This document shows, one piece after another, positions 8,482 to 18,260 of a stretch of DNA of 64,000 nucleotides (its first letter is position 1; each line of letters opens with the position of its first letter). Both the position numbers and the translations under genes were made by a program. Source of the stretch: Chloroflexi bacterium AL-N1 (GTDB lineage: Bacteria > Chloroflexota > Chloroflexia > Chloroflexales > Roseiflexaceae); assembly GCA_013122435.1 (NCBI GenBank), contig WYDT01000027.1:25320-89319 (forward strand). The letters are read 5' to 3'. The notes below the pieces were generated by a model. The model had not been told where the DNA came from and ran no database searches. It was given only the letters and a program-made list of their open reading frames with translations.

Positions 8482-11400
8482 GTGATTCCACGTAAGTTGT
8501 TGCTCCGTAATTTCATGTGCTATCGTGAGGACGTTCCACCGTTGGAGTTTGATGGCATTGGTATCGCCTGTCTTTCCGGTGAGAATGGTGCAGGTAAGTC
8601 TGCGCTCCTTGATGCACTTACCTGGGCGTTGTGGGGAGAGGCTCGTCTGCGTAGCGATGATGAGTTGATTGCACTGGGTGCTCAGGAGATGGAAGTCGAT
8701 TTTACTTTCGCTCTTGATGGGCAAGACTATCGGGTTATTCGTAAACGGAGCAAAGTCAAGCGTGGCCAAAGTTGGCTCGACTTCCAGGTGCGCCATAACG
8801 GCAGTTGGAAGGTCTTGACAGGTGCCACATTACGCGAAACACAAAAAACTATCACCAGCACCCTGCATATGGGCTATGAGACATTTACAAATTCGGCTTT
8901 TCTCCGCCAGGGGCGTGCCGACGAGTTTACGCGTAAAGAACCGGGGCGCCGTAAACAGGTTCTTGCGGACATCCTGGGCTTAGATGTCTATGATACACTT
9001 GAAGGTGGTGCTAAAGAGAAAGCCAAAGACATCGATGGACAATTACGCGTTGTTGAAGGGCAGATGACGGAACTTGAGCGCCACGCAAACCAACGTGAGA
9101 TGTACGAGCAGATGGTTGTTGTGGCTGAAGAAAAGGTGCATCGGGTGAATGAGTCCTTTAATGAGGCTGAACAGCTTTTCAACGAAGCCAACGAGCGCGT
9201 TACATCACTAGAATTCCTCAAACCCCAGCGGGATGACTATCAAAAGCGTCGTCAGTCGCTTCAGGAGAGTCGGATCACGGTCGCCCAAAAGATTGCAGAA
9301 AACCAACGTGCTCTGGAAGCAGCCCAGAAAGTGGTGGCTCGCCGTGATGAAATTCTCGCTGGGGTGGCGCAACTCCGTGCGGCTGAAACTGAACGTGATC
9401 GATTAGGTCATTTGCAAGCTGCTTATAACACGTTAGTGGAGCGAAGACAGGGCTATATCGATTCAATCAAGGATGAAAGAAGGCGGCTTGAAGGCGAACT
9501 TTCCAAAGTGGAAAATGCGGTTAAGCATCTCCAGGAACGTGCCAACCAACGCCCGCGACTTGAAGCGAATATAGCACGACTCAGTGAACAACTCAGCAGC
9601 ACGTCCAACTTGCAGAGCGAACTCGCGATTGCCCGTAGCAAACATAGTGAATTGGTGGAGCGTTCGCACACCGTTGGTAAGTTGCAAGTTGAGCGCAGCG
9701 ATTTACAAAAAAAGATTGACCTCAAACATGACTCGTTAGTGGCCTCACGAGAAGAAACCAAAAGGAGACTGCGCGAGACAGATGAACGATTGAAGAAGAT
9801 AGAAGGTTCACGTACGACATTAGAACAAGCTGTGCGTGAACGAACTCAACTTGAAGAGGAGCGAAAAAAACTGGAGATGTTGCGCCAGGAAGAGCAATTT
9901 GCCCGAGAACAGATCGGTGCGTTGCGAGCCCAGTGTGAGACCATTAAGTTGCAGGGTGATGACATCAATAAAAAGTTGGCCCTCCTCACCGATGATACGA
10001 CGATCTGCCCACTCTGTGGTAATGAACTTGGTGATGATGGAATTGCCCATATTGAAGCAAAATATACTGAGGAACGTCAGTTATTGCGGCAGAATTATAG
10101 CGGCGCAAAAAGCCAGGCGGATGAATCCGAGGAGCGTCTCCAGACCATGCAAGAGGAGATACAGCAGATTGAGCGAAAATACGCTGCGCTTACCAATGTG
10201 ATTGGTCGTATTGCGCGATTAGAGGGAGAACTCGAAGAGGTTGAAGATCTCCGTCGTCGGCACGAAGAATATCGTCGGACCCACGATGAATTAAATCTCC
10301 AGGTTGTTAAAGGTGATTATGAACTGCCGGTACGGGCTGAACTGTCGCGTGTTGATGCACAGATTCGAGCCTTAGGTGAACCACAGGGCCTTCAACGTGA
10401 GATGCAACGGCTCTCGACGCGCATTAAGACCTTGGAAGGCCGAACCAACGAGCTAGCCGATCTCCAGGCACAACTCAAATTTGATCAGCAGGAAATTGAG
10501 CGTGTTGAGCAGGACGCGCCAGAGTTGTATGAACAACAGGGGTTCATAACCCAGTTTCGGCAAACGCTGGATATGGACGACTACGCACATGATCATCGTG
10601 TGGCACTCTTGCGGGTCGAGGCGGAATTGCAAGAGCTTGGGTATACACCGGAACTCCATCAGTCTGCTAATGCACAATGCATGGATTTGAGTATCTGGTA
10701 TCGAGAGGAAACGAGTCTTCAAGGCGCTGAGTATCGCATGACAGAGGTGCAAAAGCGCCTTGGGGAGGACGAGACTTTGTTGCAACAATATGATAACGAT
10801 ATAACCAGATTGAACGATCAACTTGATGAGTTGGAAGAGAAGCTACGTATGCTTGCTCCGGCTTTCCGCCAGCGTGATGAGGCGACACAAGCACTGAGAG
10901 AGCAACGTGAAAGCCTTAAAGTAGCCCAGCGCGATTTGATAGAGAAAGAGACGGGTCTCAAACAAGCATTGGAATCTGCTGAAAAACTCAAACATTGCGA
11001 AAAAGAACATAAACGTTTGACAAAACGTAAAGGTCTCTTCGATGAATTGACCAAAGCGTTTGGTAAAAAAGGCATTCAGGCGATGTTAATCGAAACGGCG
11101 ATTCCTGAGATTGAACGTGAGGCCAACCAGCTCCTATCACAGATGACTGACAACCAGATGCATCTTACATTTGAGACGCAACGTGGTACCAAGAAGGGTG
11201 ATACCAGCGAAACCCTCCAGATCAAAATCGCCGATGCGCTGGGAACACGCGATTACGATGCCTATAGTGGTGGTGAGAGCTTTCGCGTCGATTTTGCCAT
11301 TCGTATTGCGCTGGCCAAACTCCTGGCACGACGCGCCGGTGCCCGCCTGGAGACGTTGGTTATCGACGAAGGCTTTGGCTCACAGGACGCCCGTGGCCGT

Positions 11401-11547
11401 GAACGACTTGTAGAGGCGATTACATCGGTACAACGTGATTTTCGTCATATTCTGGTCGTTACACACATTCAAGAACTCAAAGACATGTTTCCTGTCCAGA
11501 TTGAAGTTACGAAAACAGATCAGGGAAGTTTATGGACAATCGCTTAA
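8482..11547 (+). CDS. sbcC: SbcC/Rad50-type ATPase, exonuclease subunit
   Basis: SMC-like ATPase that, with the nuclease SbcD, cleaves hairpins and DNA ends. About 1021 residues from a GTG at 8482 preceded by AGAGG. N-terminal Walker A LSGENGAGKSALLDALTWALWG, then two long coiled-coil arms rich in Glu, Arg and Gln, with the zinc hook TTICPLCGNE near the middle. The C-terminal lobe has the ABC signature YSGGESFRVDFAIRIALAKLL and Walker B/D-loop LETLVIDEGFGSQD. No sbcD is nearby in this window, although the two are normally adjacent. The gene overlaps the next one by 16 bp. Confidence 0.92.
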   Translation: MIPRKLLLRNFMCYREDVPPLEFDGIGIACLSGENGAGKSALLDALTWALWGEARLRSDDELIALGAQEMEVDFTFALDGQDYRVIRKRSKVKRGQSWLDFQVRHNGSWKVLTGATLRETQKTITSTLHMGYETFTNSAFLRQGRADEFTRKEPGRRKQVLADILGLDVYDTLEGGAKEKAKDIDGQLRVVEGQMTELERHANQREMYEQMVVVAEEKVHRVNESFNEAEQLFNEANERVTSLEFLKPQRDDYQKRRQSLQESRITVAQKIAENQRALEAAQKVVARRDEILAGVAQLRAAETERDRLGHLQAAYNTLVERRQGYIDSIKDERRRLEGELSKVENAVKHLQERANQRPRLEANIARLSEQLSSTSNLQSELAIARSKHSELVERSHTVGKLQVERSDLQKKIDLKHDSLVASREETKRRLRETDERLKKIEGSRTTLEQAVRERTQLEEERKKLEMLRQEEQFAREQIGALRAQCETIKLQGDDINKKLALLTDDTTICPLCGNELGDDGIAHIEAKYTEERQLLRQNYSGAKSQADESEERLQTMQEEIQQIERKYAALTNVIGRIARLEGELEEVEDLRRRHEEYRRTHDELNLQVVKGDYELPVRAELSRVDAQIRALGEPQGLQREMQRLSTRIKTLEGRTNELADLQAQLKFDQQEIERVEQDAPELYEQQGFITQFRQTLDMDDYAHDHRVALLRVEAELQELGYTPELHQSANAQCMDLSIWYREETSLQGAEYRMTEVQKRLGEDETLLQQYDNDITRLNDQLDELEEKLRMLAPAFRQRDEATQALREQRESLKVAQRDLIEKETGLKQALESAEKLKHCEKEHKRLTKRKGLFDELTKAFGKKGIQAMLIETAIPEIEREANQLLSQMTDNQMHLTFETQRGTKKGDTSETLQIKIADALGTRDYDAYSGGESFRVDFAIRIALAKLLARRAGARLETLVIDEGFGSQDARGRERLVEAITSVQRDFRHILVVTHIQELKDMFPVQIEVTKTDQGSLWTIA

Positions 11548-12296
11548 TTACAACACTTCTTCCAGCATTTGTTACGGTTCCCGCCGCCTCTTTTCGCATG
11601 GGGACACCCGAAAGTGATTTGAGTGGCTTAGCGAAGGCATATGGTGGAACACGTGAGTCATACCGTGAAGAAACTCCCCAGCACGACGTAACACTGGTGT
11701 CGTATGCCATTGCAACTGCCCCTGTCAGCAATGCTCTGTATGCGGCATTTGTTAGTCAAACAGGGACCAGCGCACCAATGAATTGGCGTGGCCCACAACC
11801 ATCGGATTCCTCCCACCAACATCCGGTTGTCGATGTAAGCTGGGAAGACGCACAGGCTTTTTGTACATGGTTGCGTGATCGCACTGGCCAGGTATATCGT
11901 CTCCCAACTGAAGCAGAATGGGAACATGCAGCACGTGGTGTGGACGGGTGTATATTTCCCTGGGGTAATGAATGGGAACCAACATTGGCGAATACCCGCG
12001 ACTCTGGCCCTGGTCGTACCACCACACCTGAGACGTATCCGCAGGGTGCCAGTCCTTACGGATGTCTGGATATGGCTGGGAATGTGTGGGAATGGACTGC
12101 TTCACTTGATGCACTGTATCCATACGATCCTCACGATGGACGCGAAGACGTTACTGCTACCGGACGGCGTATTTTGCGTGGGGGATGCTATGCGAACCCA
12201 CAGGGATTTGCACGCTGTGCCTGTCGTTTTCGCTTGCCCCCGGTCACGCGTAATGAATTTTTAGGATTTCGTCTGGCACAGTCACTATCTACATAA
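11532..12296 (+). CDS. SUMF1/formylglycine-generating-enzyme-fold protein
   Basis: 254-residue protein with the whole SUMF1 fold: FVTVPAASFRMGT at the N-terminus, PVVDVSWEDAQAFCTWL, YRLPTEAEWEHAARG, FPWGNEW, CLDMAGNVWEWTAS, and RRILRGGCY ... GFRLA at the C-terminus. The fold binds Ca2+ and serves in sulfatase activation, EgtB-type sulfoxide synthases and regulators. The C-terminal cysteine pattern (GGCY then FARCACRFR) does not clearly match the copper-binding Cys pair of true formylglycine-generating enzymes, so enzyme activity should not be assumed. No signal peptide. It starts inside the last codons of sbcC (16-bp overlap), suggesting translational coupling. Confidence 0.8.
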   Translation: MDNRLITTLLPAFVTVPAASFRMGTPESDLSGLAKAYGGTRESYREETPQHDVTLVSYAIATAPVSNALYAAFVSQTGTSAPMNWRGPQPSDSSHQHPVVDVSWEDAQAFCTWLRDRTGQVYRLPTEAEWEHAARGVDGCIFPWGNEWEPTLANTRDSGPGRTTTPETYPQGASPYGCLDMAGNVWEWTASLDALYPYDPHDGREDVTATGRRILRGGCYANPQGFARCACRFRLPPVTRNEFLGFRLAQSLST

Positions 12297-12377
12297 AGAT
12301 TATGACATAGGTGTAGTAGAATATTGAGATCGCTGCTATAATATGAGTGGAAGCAGTTGTTGGAAGAGAGTTATTAT

Positions 12378-13895
12378 ATGCAGCGTCTCATCAACATATC
12401 CATCATTTTTGTCCTCCTTATAACCACTGGTCTTAATATTGCACTTCTGGTGCAGAATACCCAATTGAGGGGCCAGGTCGCAAATCCGCTTGTGCAAGAA
12501 GTCAGCGCCCTGCCAGATCAGGATCAGGCTGATGAAATTGCAGAGTTACAACAACGTCTGGAGCGTGCTGAAGAAGATCGAATCGAAGCCTCACGTGAGG
12601 CCACCAGTTTGCGTACACAGGTCGAACGGCTACAACCAGCGGCTGATGGTCAGACCAGTTTGCAAGAACAGGTGGAAGCACTAGAGGCAGAGAATGAACG
12701 CTTACGGAATGAAGTCGCCAATCTTCAAACGATGAACCAGATCAATGGTCAGGTCGTTGATGTGCGTGGTCTTGTTCCTACAGGGAGTGTGCCACGCGAA
12801 TTCATGAATCGGGAAGAGTTGCAGGTCTATTTCACCGAAGTATTGGATGAAGAATTCTCGGAAGAGGCCGAACAAGAGCAACGTGCAATCCTCCAGGCAC
12901 TCGATATGGATAGTGGTGGATCGGATCTGCGCCAATCCCAGATAGATGAACTCGCACGCAGTGTGCTGGGTTTCTATGACCATGAAACCAAAGATCTGGT
13001 GGTTGTGACTGATCGTGCTACGATGGGAGCAACTGACCGTATGACCTATGCCCACGAGTTCACGCATAGTTTGCAGGACCAGTATTACGATCTTGGTGCA
13101 TTATTCGAGCGGGCCCAGGGTAATTCCGATTATGAAACGGCGATTCGTGCGTTGGTAGAGGGTGATGCTACCTTAACAATGTCGTTGTATGCAGAGACTT
13201 TCTTTTCCGATATGGATCTCATCAATTATCAACTGGAACAGATTGAGAATCTTGATCTCACCGGTATTCTGTATGGGAGTGGTGGTCCATATGTTGAGTC
13301 TGCAGCGGCGTTTCCCTACAACGAGGGCTCCATTTTTGTTAATTCGATCTATCAGGCCGGGGGGTGGCAGGAAGTCACCCGCGCGTTTAACAACCCTCCG
13401 CGTTCTACTGAGCAAATCATCCATCCTCAAAAATATTATAGCGGTGATGAGCCTGTCGCGGTGACGTTGCCCAATTTTGCACCTGCGCTTGGTGGTAGTT
13501 GGGAGTTGGTGTCAGAGAATACGCTGGGTGAATTGTATACCCGCATTTATCTGCAACGCTACATCTCTTTTAATCAGTCAGCACTTGCCGGTGAGGGCTG
13601 GGGTGGTGATCGCTACCAGGTACTGCGTGATGATGAGGGTCGGCTGGGATTTGCTCTAGCGACTGCGTGGGATACGCCGAATGATGCTCAGGAGTTTTTC
13701 ACGGCTGCTAGTGCGTTTGTGATGACGAGAGGTGGTGGCAATCCTGCTGTGATGGCGTCTACACCAACGCAGATGCGCTGGCAATTAGCAGATCGGCAGT
13801 ATTATCTGAGTCTAGTCGGCAATCAAGTATTGCTGCTTCATGCACCAGATGGCGCTACGCTTGATGGGCTGCTTGGTCAGTTTCAGGGTTTCTGA
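12378..13895 (+). CDS. Membrane-anchored zinc metallopeptidase-like protein with coiled-coil stalk
   Basis: 505 residues from the ATG at 12378, with GGAAGAGAG 7 bp upstream. One N-terminal helix (residues 3-23, INISIIFVLLITTGLNIALL) anchors the protein, followed by about 80 residues of coiled coil (repeated ELQQRLERAEEDR-like heptads). The outer domain contains the zinc motif HEFTHSLQDQ and, about 45 residues later, an Ala-Leu-Val-Glu-Gly-Asp stretch that could give the third ligand, as in gluzincin-like peptidases. A TATAAT at 12337-12342 may be its -10 box. Substrate unknown. The last 13 bp overlap the end of the convergent prsW-like gene. Confidence 0.7.
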   Translation: MQRLINISIIFVLLITTGLNIALLVQNTQLRGQVANPLVQEVSALPDQDQADEIAELQQRLERAEEDRIEASREATSLRTQVERLQPAADGQTSLQEQVEALEAENERLRNEVANLQTMNQINGQVVDVRGLVPTGSVPREFMNREELQVYFTEVLDEEFSEEAEQEQRAILQALDMDSGGSDLRQSQIDELARSVLGFYDHETKDLVVVTDRATMGATDRMTYAHEFTHSLQDQYYDLGALFERAQGNSDYETAIRALVEGDATLTMSLYAETFFSDMDLINYQLEQIENLDLTGILYGSGGPYVESAAAFPYNEGSIFVNSIYQAGGWQEVTRAFNNPPRSTEQIIHPQKYYSGDEPVAVTLPNFAPALGGSWELVSENTLGELYTRIYLQRYISFNQSALAGEGWGGDRYQVLRDDEGRLGFALATAWDTPNDAQEFFTAASAFVMTRGGGNPAVMASTPTQMRWQLADRQYYLSLVGNQVLLLHAPDGATLDGLLGQFQGF

Positions 13896-14866
13896 GTTTC
13901 GCGTCCAAGAGTTGTCCGCAGTGCTGTAATCTCACGTCGTAGCCGATCGACTTCCGTATGACAATGAGATTGATCGGCGAGTTTGAGCTTTGATTTGCAG
14001 AATGCCAACTTTGTGGTAAGGTGATGAAAGCGGCGAACTCGCTGAAAATCTGTCCATCCTCCAGAGAAAAAGGTATCAGCTTGTTGACGCATCCGTTGTG
14101 ATGGGGACGCAATCTCGTTATAATCGTAGGCTGAGATGATGCCGTGGTGAATTTCTTCCCCTAATTCATGTTCAATCCACTGACGTTCGTGGCGCCAGGA
14201 CAGCACAGCCACCATGAACAATACAACAATTCCACTGCATTGCACCATCCATGATACCAACAAGCCTGTCATATTAAACCCGACTGCCAGAAAGTTGTGT
14301 GTAGCATGGAGCACAATCGCAATCATGAGCCCGATCAATAATGCTATCGTTTCTTCCAGTAGATTGTGGCGATACCGCACCAGACCAAAGGCTAGCCCTA
14401 CCATACTCGTGAAAAAGGCATGGTTCATACCAAAGGCTACACTTCGCACCCAGAAGAGCTCACTTGGGTTGTTGTCGAGGAGAAAGTACAGGACATTCTC
14501 AGTCATTGCAAATCCAAAGCCAATCAGCGCACCATAGACAATGCCATCAAGTGGTCCGTCGAATTCGTGGCGCGCCCAAAAAAAGAGACCAATCAGTGCG
14601 AGGGCTTTGAGCGGTTCTTCTACGATTGGTGCAATGCCCAGCCGGGTCATGTGTGGGCCTAGCGGTGAGTGTTCGAAGGGGATAGCGAGAATAAACTCAA
14701 AGAGCACGGCCAGGGCAATAGCGGGGATAGCGCCCCAGAAGAATGCGGCGAAGAGCAAATGAAGCGGCTCTTTTTCATAGCGATCGAGCCACCATAGGAG
14801 TATGCTGTAAATGATTGTTGGAACAATAGCCGTAACAATAGACGTGAGGATATGTGGTGTAGACAT
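13883..14866 (-). CDS. PrsW-family intramembrane metalloprotease
   Basis: Polytopic membrane protein of 327 residues. The PrsW/CAAX-protease-like motifs are present: IAPIVEEPLKALALIG (two glutamates), GFAMTENVLYF, the histidine in FGMNHAFFTSMVG and the HATHN motif. About eight hydrophobic segments fill residues 5-220; a charged cytoplasmic tail of 100 residues follows. Family members such as B. subtilis PrsW cut anti-sigma factors; no anti-sigma gene is adjacent, so the target is unknown. It ends convergently inside the last codons of the metallopeptidase gene. Confidence 0.85.
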   Translation of the reverse strand: MSTPHILTSIVTAIVPTIIYSILLWWLDRYEKEPLHLLFAAFFWGAIPAIALAVLFEFILAIPFEHSPLGPHMTRLGIAPIVEEPLKALALIGLFFWARHEFDGPLDGIVYGALIGFGFAMTENVLYFLLDNNPSELFWVRSVAFGMNHAFFTSMVGLAFGLVRYRHNLLEETIALLIGLMIAIVLHATHNFLAVGFNMTGLLVSWMVQCSGIVVLFMVAVLSWRHERQWIEHELGEEIHHGIISAYDYNEIASPSQRMRQQADTFFSGGWTDFQRVRRFHHLTTKLAFCKSKLKLADQSHCHTEVDRLRREITALRTTLGRETQKP

Positions 14867-15017
14867 TGAAAATTAGGATATTAATCAAACATATGTTTTA
14901 TGTACAGATCGAAGAATATGGCACTTCTTTATGTTAATACGCGTATACTCAAAAGAAACAGGTAGTACATTACATAAACACAGTCCTAGTGCAAAATATC
15001 ACGTATTTTTCCAGAAG

Positions 15018-16817
15018 TTAAAGATGAATTCCCAGGTCTGCCAGTCGTTTTTCGGTGGGATTGCCCTGCTCGTCCCAGAGGTGACGGCGATAGTATTCTG
15101 GCAGCATGTCGTCTAATGCTGGTAAGTGCCCCGTTGCCCGTCCATCTGTGAGTGCTGTATCATTCCAGCGGGCCGGCAGGATATCTGCAACACTTGTCGT
15201 ACCATGCTTTTGAGAGAAGACCCGTTCCACAGTGACAATACGTTCTCCAAGCCGTGCTATATCTTGTCCAGTCATAGGGCGACCAAGAACAGCACTGATA
15301 AGCTCGGTGAGTTCTGTTGGTGTTATTTGATATGCGAGGAGTGCCAATCGACGGCAAACTCCTGCAGAATCAAGTGCAGCAGCAAAACGTTCATGCCATA
15401 TCAATCGTAAAGCTTTACCTTTGATTGCCTGTGGATGGGTCGGCTCGTCTGGCAGCCAGTTCGGCGGATCGGGAACTAATTCTTCATAGGCCATGGCATA
15501 GCGATAGTCTCCTCCAATAGGAGATGTGGCAATAGCCAGGGCAACTTCGTGAAGCGCACGTGGATCAAGAGGGGGCATAGCAAGCCCTTTCACTTGTGGT
15601 GCAAATGCGGCACTCCCAAAAAAGATCTCTTGCATCTCACCAACACCAAGGGAGAGCACATCCCGCTTTTCCTGACGTTGCCCCAACCGCTGAATAGCAG
15701 CCAGGAGTGCATCATCGTCGCCCCAACTCAGGGTACCGGCACGACTGAGCCCCTGTTCCTGACACTCGGTCATGAACGCGATAGCGTTACTTGTCGCAAC
15801 GACATCAAGCCCCAGACGGAGACATTGATCATTGGCAAGAATCAGAGAATCTATGTTGGACACACCATAACGACCACTAAACCCGGCTACAGCTTCCAGT
15901 TCTGGATAAGCAATAGATTCACCATCGCGGCGTACATAATGGCTGTGGCATTGTAGTGGGCATTGGGCACAACCAATGGGTTCCCGTTTTCCACGTTGAG
16001 CCAGTGTTGTCCGTGTGATAGTGTTGAGATGAGAGAGGCGTCCGTCCTGACCATTTCTACCGGTAAGCGCACCCCATTCTTTGGCAAAGGGAAGGTAAAA
16101 GTTGCTACCAAACTGTTTGATCCCTGCGGCAAGTTGACTTTGCTCGGTGCGTTTATTGATTTTGTCGATGATGGCCTGAGCGTTCTGGGGTTCAGCAACA
16201 GGGCGTGGGTCTCCCCCACGGACAGCAATCGCTTTGATGCGCTTGTTGGCCATCACGATGCCTGTGCCAGCCGGTTCTGCTGGATACACACCTTCAACAA
16301 CAATATTACTGTAGGAGACACCAGCTTCACCAGCAGGGCCGATGCACAGCACGTTATACTCATCACCAAGGTGTTTTTGTAGTGAATATACCGTCTCAAT
16401 GGTATTGAGACCGGTCAGTGCTTTGGCTGACTGGATCGACATCTTGGAACCATCAATCTGGAGATAGCACCACTCAGCACTTTGTCCATCAATGGCCAAT
16501 ATATCGAACCCTGCCCGCCGCAGGGTTGCCCCCCAACGCCCATTAGCCCAGGAGTGGGCAATGCCGCCTGTCAGGGGTGAGCGTGTACTGATCACGAGAT
16601 TTCCTGTTGCAGCAAGATTAGTTCCACTCAATGGACCAGCACTAAAAAGCAGTACATTGGCAGGAGAAAGCGGGCCTACACCGCTCGCCAGTTCATGGGC
16701 AAGCATCCATACAGCGATTCCGCGACCACCAAGATAGGCCTGCTCGATAGCTTCGGGTGTTTCTTCCAGTCGTGCGGTATTGGTATCTAGGTGAACTCGC
16801 AATACACGAGAAGACAT
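15018..16817 (-). CDS. Aldehyde:ferredoxin oxidoreductase, tungsten type
   Basis: 599 residues, full length for the AOR family, which oxidises aldehydes to acids using tungstopterin and a [4Fe-4S] cluster with ferredoxin as acceptor. N-terminal beta domain (LGGRGIAVWMLAHEL, FSAGPLSGTN, STRSPLTGGIAHSWANG), the cluster motif CAQCPLQC with a distant Cys in DSAGVC, and the pterin-binding region AIATSPIGGDYRYAM. It could serve fermentative or carbon-metabolism steps under anoxic conditions; the real aldehyde substrate cannot be told. The gene is 72 bp downstream of tsaB on the same strand; no adjacent ferredoxin or tungstate transporter was seen. Confidence 0.9.
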   Translation of the reverse strand: MSSRVLRVHLDTNTARLEETPEAIEQAYLGGRGIAVWMLAHELASGVGPLSPANVLLFSAGPLSGTNLAATGNLVISTRSPLTGGIAHSWANGRWGATLRRAGFDILAIDGQSAEWCYLQIDGSKMSIQSAKALTGLNTIETVYSLQKHLGDEYNVLCIGPAGEAGVSYSNIVVEGVYPAEPAGTGIVMANKRIKAIAVRGGDPRPVAEPQNAQAIIDKINKRTEQSQLAAGIKQFGSNFYLPFAKEWGALTGRNGQDGRLSHLNTITRTTLAQRGKREPIGCAQCPLQCHSHYVRRDGESIAYPELEAVAGFSGRYGVSNIDSLILANDQCLRLGLDVVATSNAIAFMTECQEQGLSRAGTLSWGDDDALLAAIQRLGQRQEKRDVLSLGVGEMQEIFFGSAAFAPQVKGLAMPPLDPRALHEVALAIATSPIGGDYRYAMAYEELVPDPPNWLPDEPTHPQAIKGKALRLIWHERFAAALDSAGVCRRLALLAYQITPTELTELISAVLGRPMTGQDIARLGERIVTVERVFSQKHGTTSVADILPARWNDTALTDGRATGHLPALDDMLPEYYRRHLWDEQGNPTEKRLADLGIHL

Positions 16818-16889
16818 AACGGTTGACCTCTTACTGCCTCAGTTGGTGTTTCGTACGATTCGGAGGTCCGATATGGACACAGTCCTTTA

Positions 16890-17561
16890 CTATAACGACG
16901 CCTTTTTCACAGATTGCCCAAGATAGATTGGTTCAAGTGTGACATAATCATCAGTTTCATTTGACTGTAATCGTTGCCATGCTAATTCTGCGAGATAGCC
17001 GGATCGCCGTAAATTGGTTGCGGGGCCTGGGAAAAGTGCATTTGGTCCCACCCCTTTTTGTAAAGATGCTTGTACCCCTGAATCGATATCTCCGCAAAAA
17101 TACGCTCTTCCATCAATTTCTGCAACAAGTTCACTCAATGTCAGGTTACGATATTCACTGGTACGCTGCCAGGGTGTTGAATCGGTATAGGTGGCTGTTG
17201 CAAACCGTTCACGCCCTAGTCGTATGAGGGGATAGATCGGTATCCCTGGTTGAAAATGCTGATAAGCGATCACGTCAAGTGTGCCAATGCCTAGCAAATG
17301 GGTTTGACGTGCCAATGCCAGCCCTTTAGCGATACTCACGCCGACGCGCAACCCACTCCAACTGCCGGGGCCGAGGGCTACACCAACAGCAGTAATATGT
17401 TCTTGTGTACGCCCAAGATGTTGAAGTAAGAGGTGTAATTGTGGCAACAATTGTGTTGTGTGATCTCGCCCTGAGAACCATGAGCATTCCCCTAAAATGC
17501 CATTTGCATCATAACAAGCCAATCCTGTTTGTACTGTGGACGTATCAATTGCAAGTAACAT
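16890..17561 (-). CDS. tsaB: tRNA threonylcarbamoyladenosine biosynthesis protein TsaB
   Basis: ASKHA-fold partner of TsaD and TsaE in making t6A37 on ANN-decoding tRNAs. About 223 residues. Begins MLLAIDTSTVQTGLAC, then SGRDHTTQLLP, the glycine-rich VALGPGSWSGLRVGVSIAKGLA, all diagnostic. The open frame reaches a GTG at 17579 and holds ATGs at 17567 and 17561; homologues start at the last. It lies about 60 bp after tsaE on the same strand, a common pairing. tsaD is not in the window. Confidence 0.92.
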   Translation of the reverse strand: MLLAIDTSTVQTGLACYDANGILGECSWFSGRDHTTQLLPQLHLLLQHLGRTQEHITAVGVALGPGSWSGLRVGVSIAKGLALARQTHLLGIGTLDVIAYQHFQPGIPIYPLIRLGRERFATATYTDSTPWQRTSEYRNLTLSELVAEIDGRAYFCGDIDSGVQASLQKGVGPNALFPGPATNLRRSGYLAELAWQRLQSNETDDYVTLEPIYLGQSVKKASL

Positions 17562-17619
17562 TGGCATACAGTCAGGCACTTCAAGAACAATCGCACATAT
17601 TATACGCTAGATATTTCAA

Positions 17620-18141
17620 CTAAGCGAAAGCGGTATTTTTCAGAGTGTGAATAAGTGATTCATACTTTGTCCCGTAGGGGATGAATCGCACAATGCGTTT
17701 CGTTTCACTAAGATGGCTAAAATGAATTTCGAGACGGTCGTTTTCAAACCAATCGAGCGCACGTTCGGCCCATTCAACTAAGCATACGCCGCCATCTATA
17801 AGCGCTTCTGTGAGACCAATACCGTATAATTCGTCGCTTGTTTCAATGCGATAAAGATCAACATGATAAATTGGCATATGGTGCCACTGTGGACCAGCAC
17901 GATATTCATTCATGAGTACAAAACTAGGGCTGTTTACCATATCTCCCGAGCCAAGGCCCTGGGCAATACCTTTAGTGATTTGTGTTTTACCCGTCCCCAA
18001 TTCCCCATGTAAGAGCACCACATCACCACTCTGTAACAGTTCACCTAATCGTTGTCCGATACGAACAGTTTGTATCGCGCTGTGGCTGATACAATCAAGT
18101 ACATGTGGTGATTGTACTAACCGTGACAGTTGTGTATTCAT
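17620..18141 (-). CDS. tsaE: tRNA threonylcarbamoyladenosine biosynthesis ATPase TsaE
   Basis: 173-residue P-loop ATPase that drives the TsaB-TsaD-TsaE cycle. Walker A is LLHGELGTGKTQITKGIAQG; the family motifs VNSPSFVLMNEY, YHVDLYRIETSDEL and CLVEWAERA follow in the normal order. The C-terminus is slightly extended compared with E. coli TsaE. Cotranscribed with tsaB. Confidence 0.93.
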   Translation of the reverse strand: MNTQLSRLVQSPHVLDCISHSAIQTVRIGQRLGELLQSGDVVLLHGELGTGKTQITKGIAQGLGSGDMVNSPSFVLMNEYRAGPQWHHMPIYHVDLYRIETSDELYGIGLTEALIDGGVCLVEWAERALDWFENDRLEIHFSHLSETKRIVRFIPYGTKYESLIHTLKNTAFA

Positions 18142-18260
18142 GAATAACTATTGTAGCACAGTTCTACCAGACACAGATCAACGGCCAAGTGGTCACAACC
18201 ACTCAGGCCGCCAACAGCACATAATTTGCACCAGATCGATCCACGTATGTGCAACTAGGG

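Noticed and set aside
11532..12296. True formylglycine-generating enzyme
   Set aside because: The C-terminal cysteines are not arranged like the active Cys pair, and no sulfatase gene is near; only the fold is claimed.
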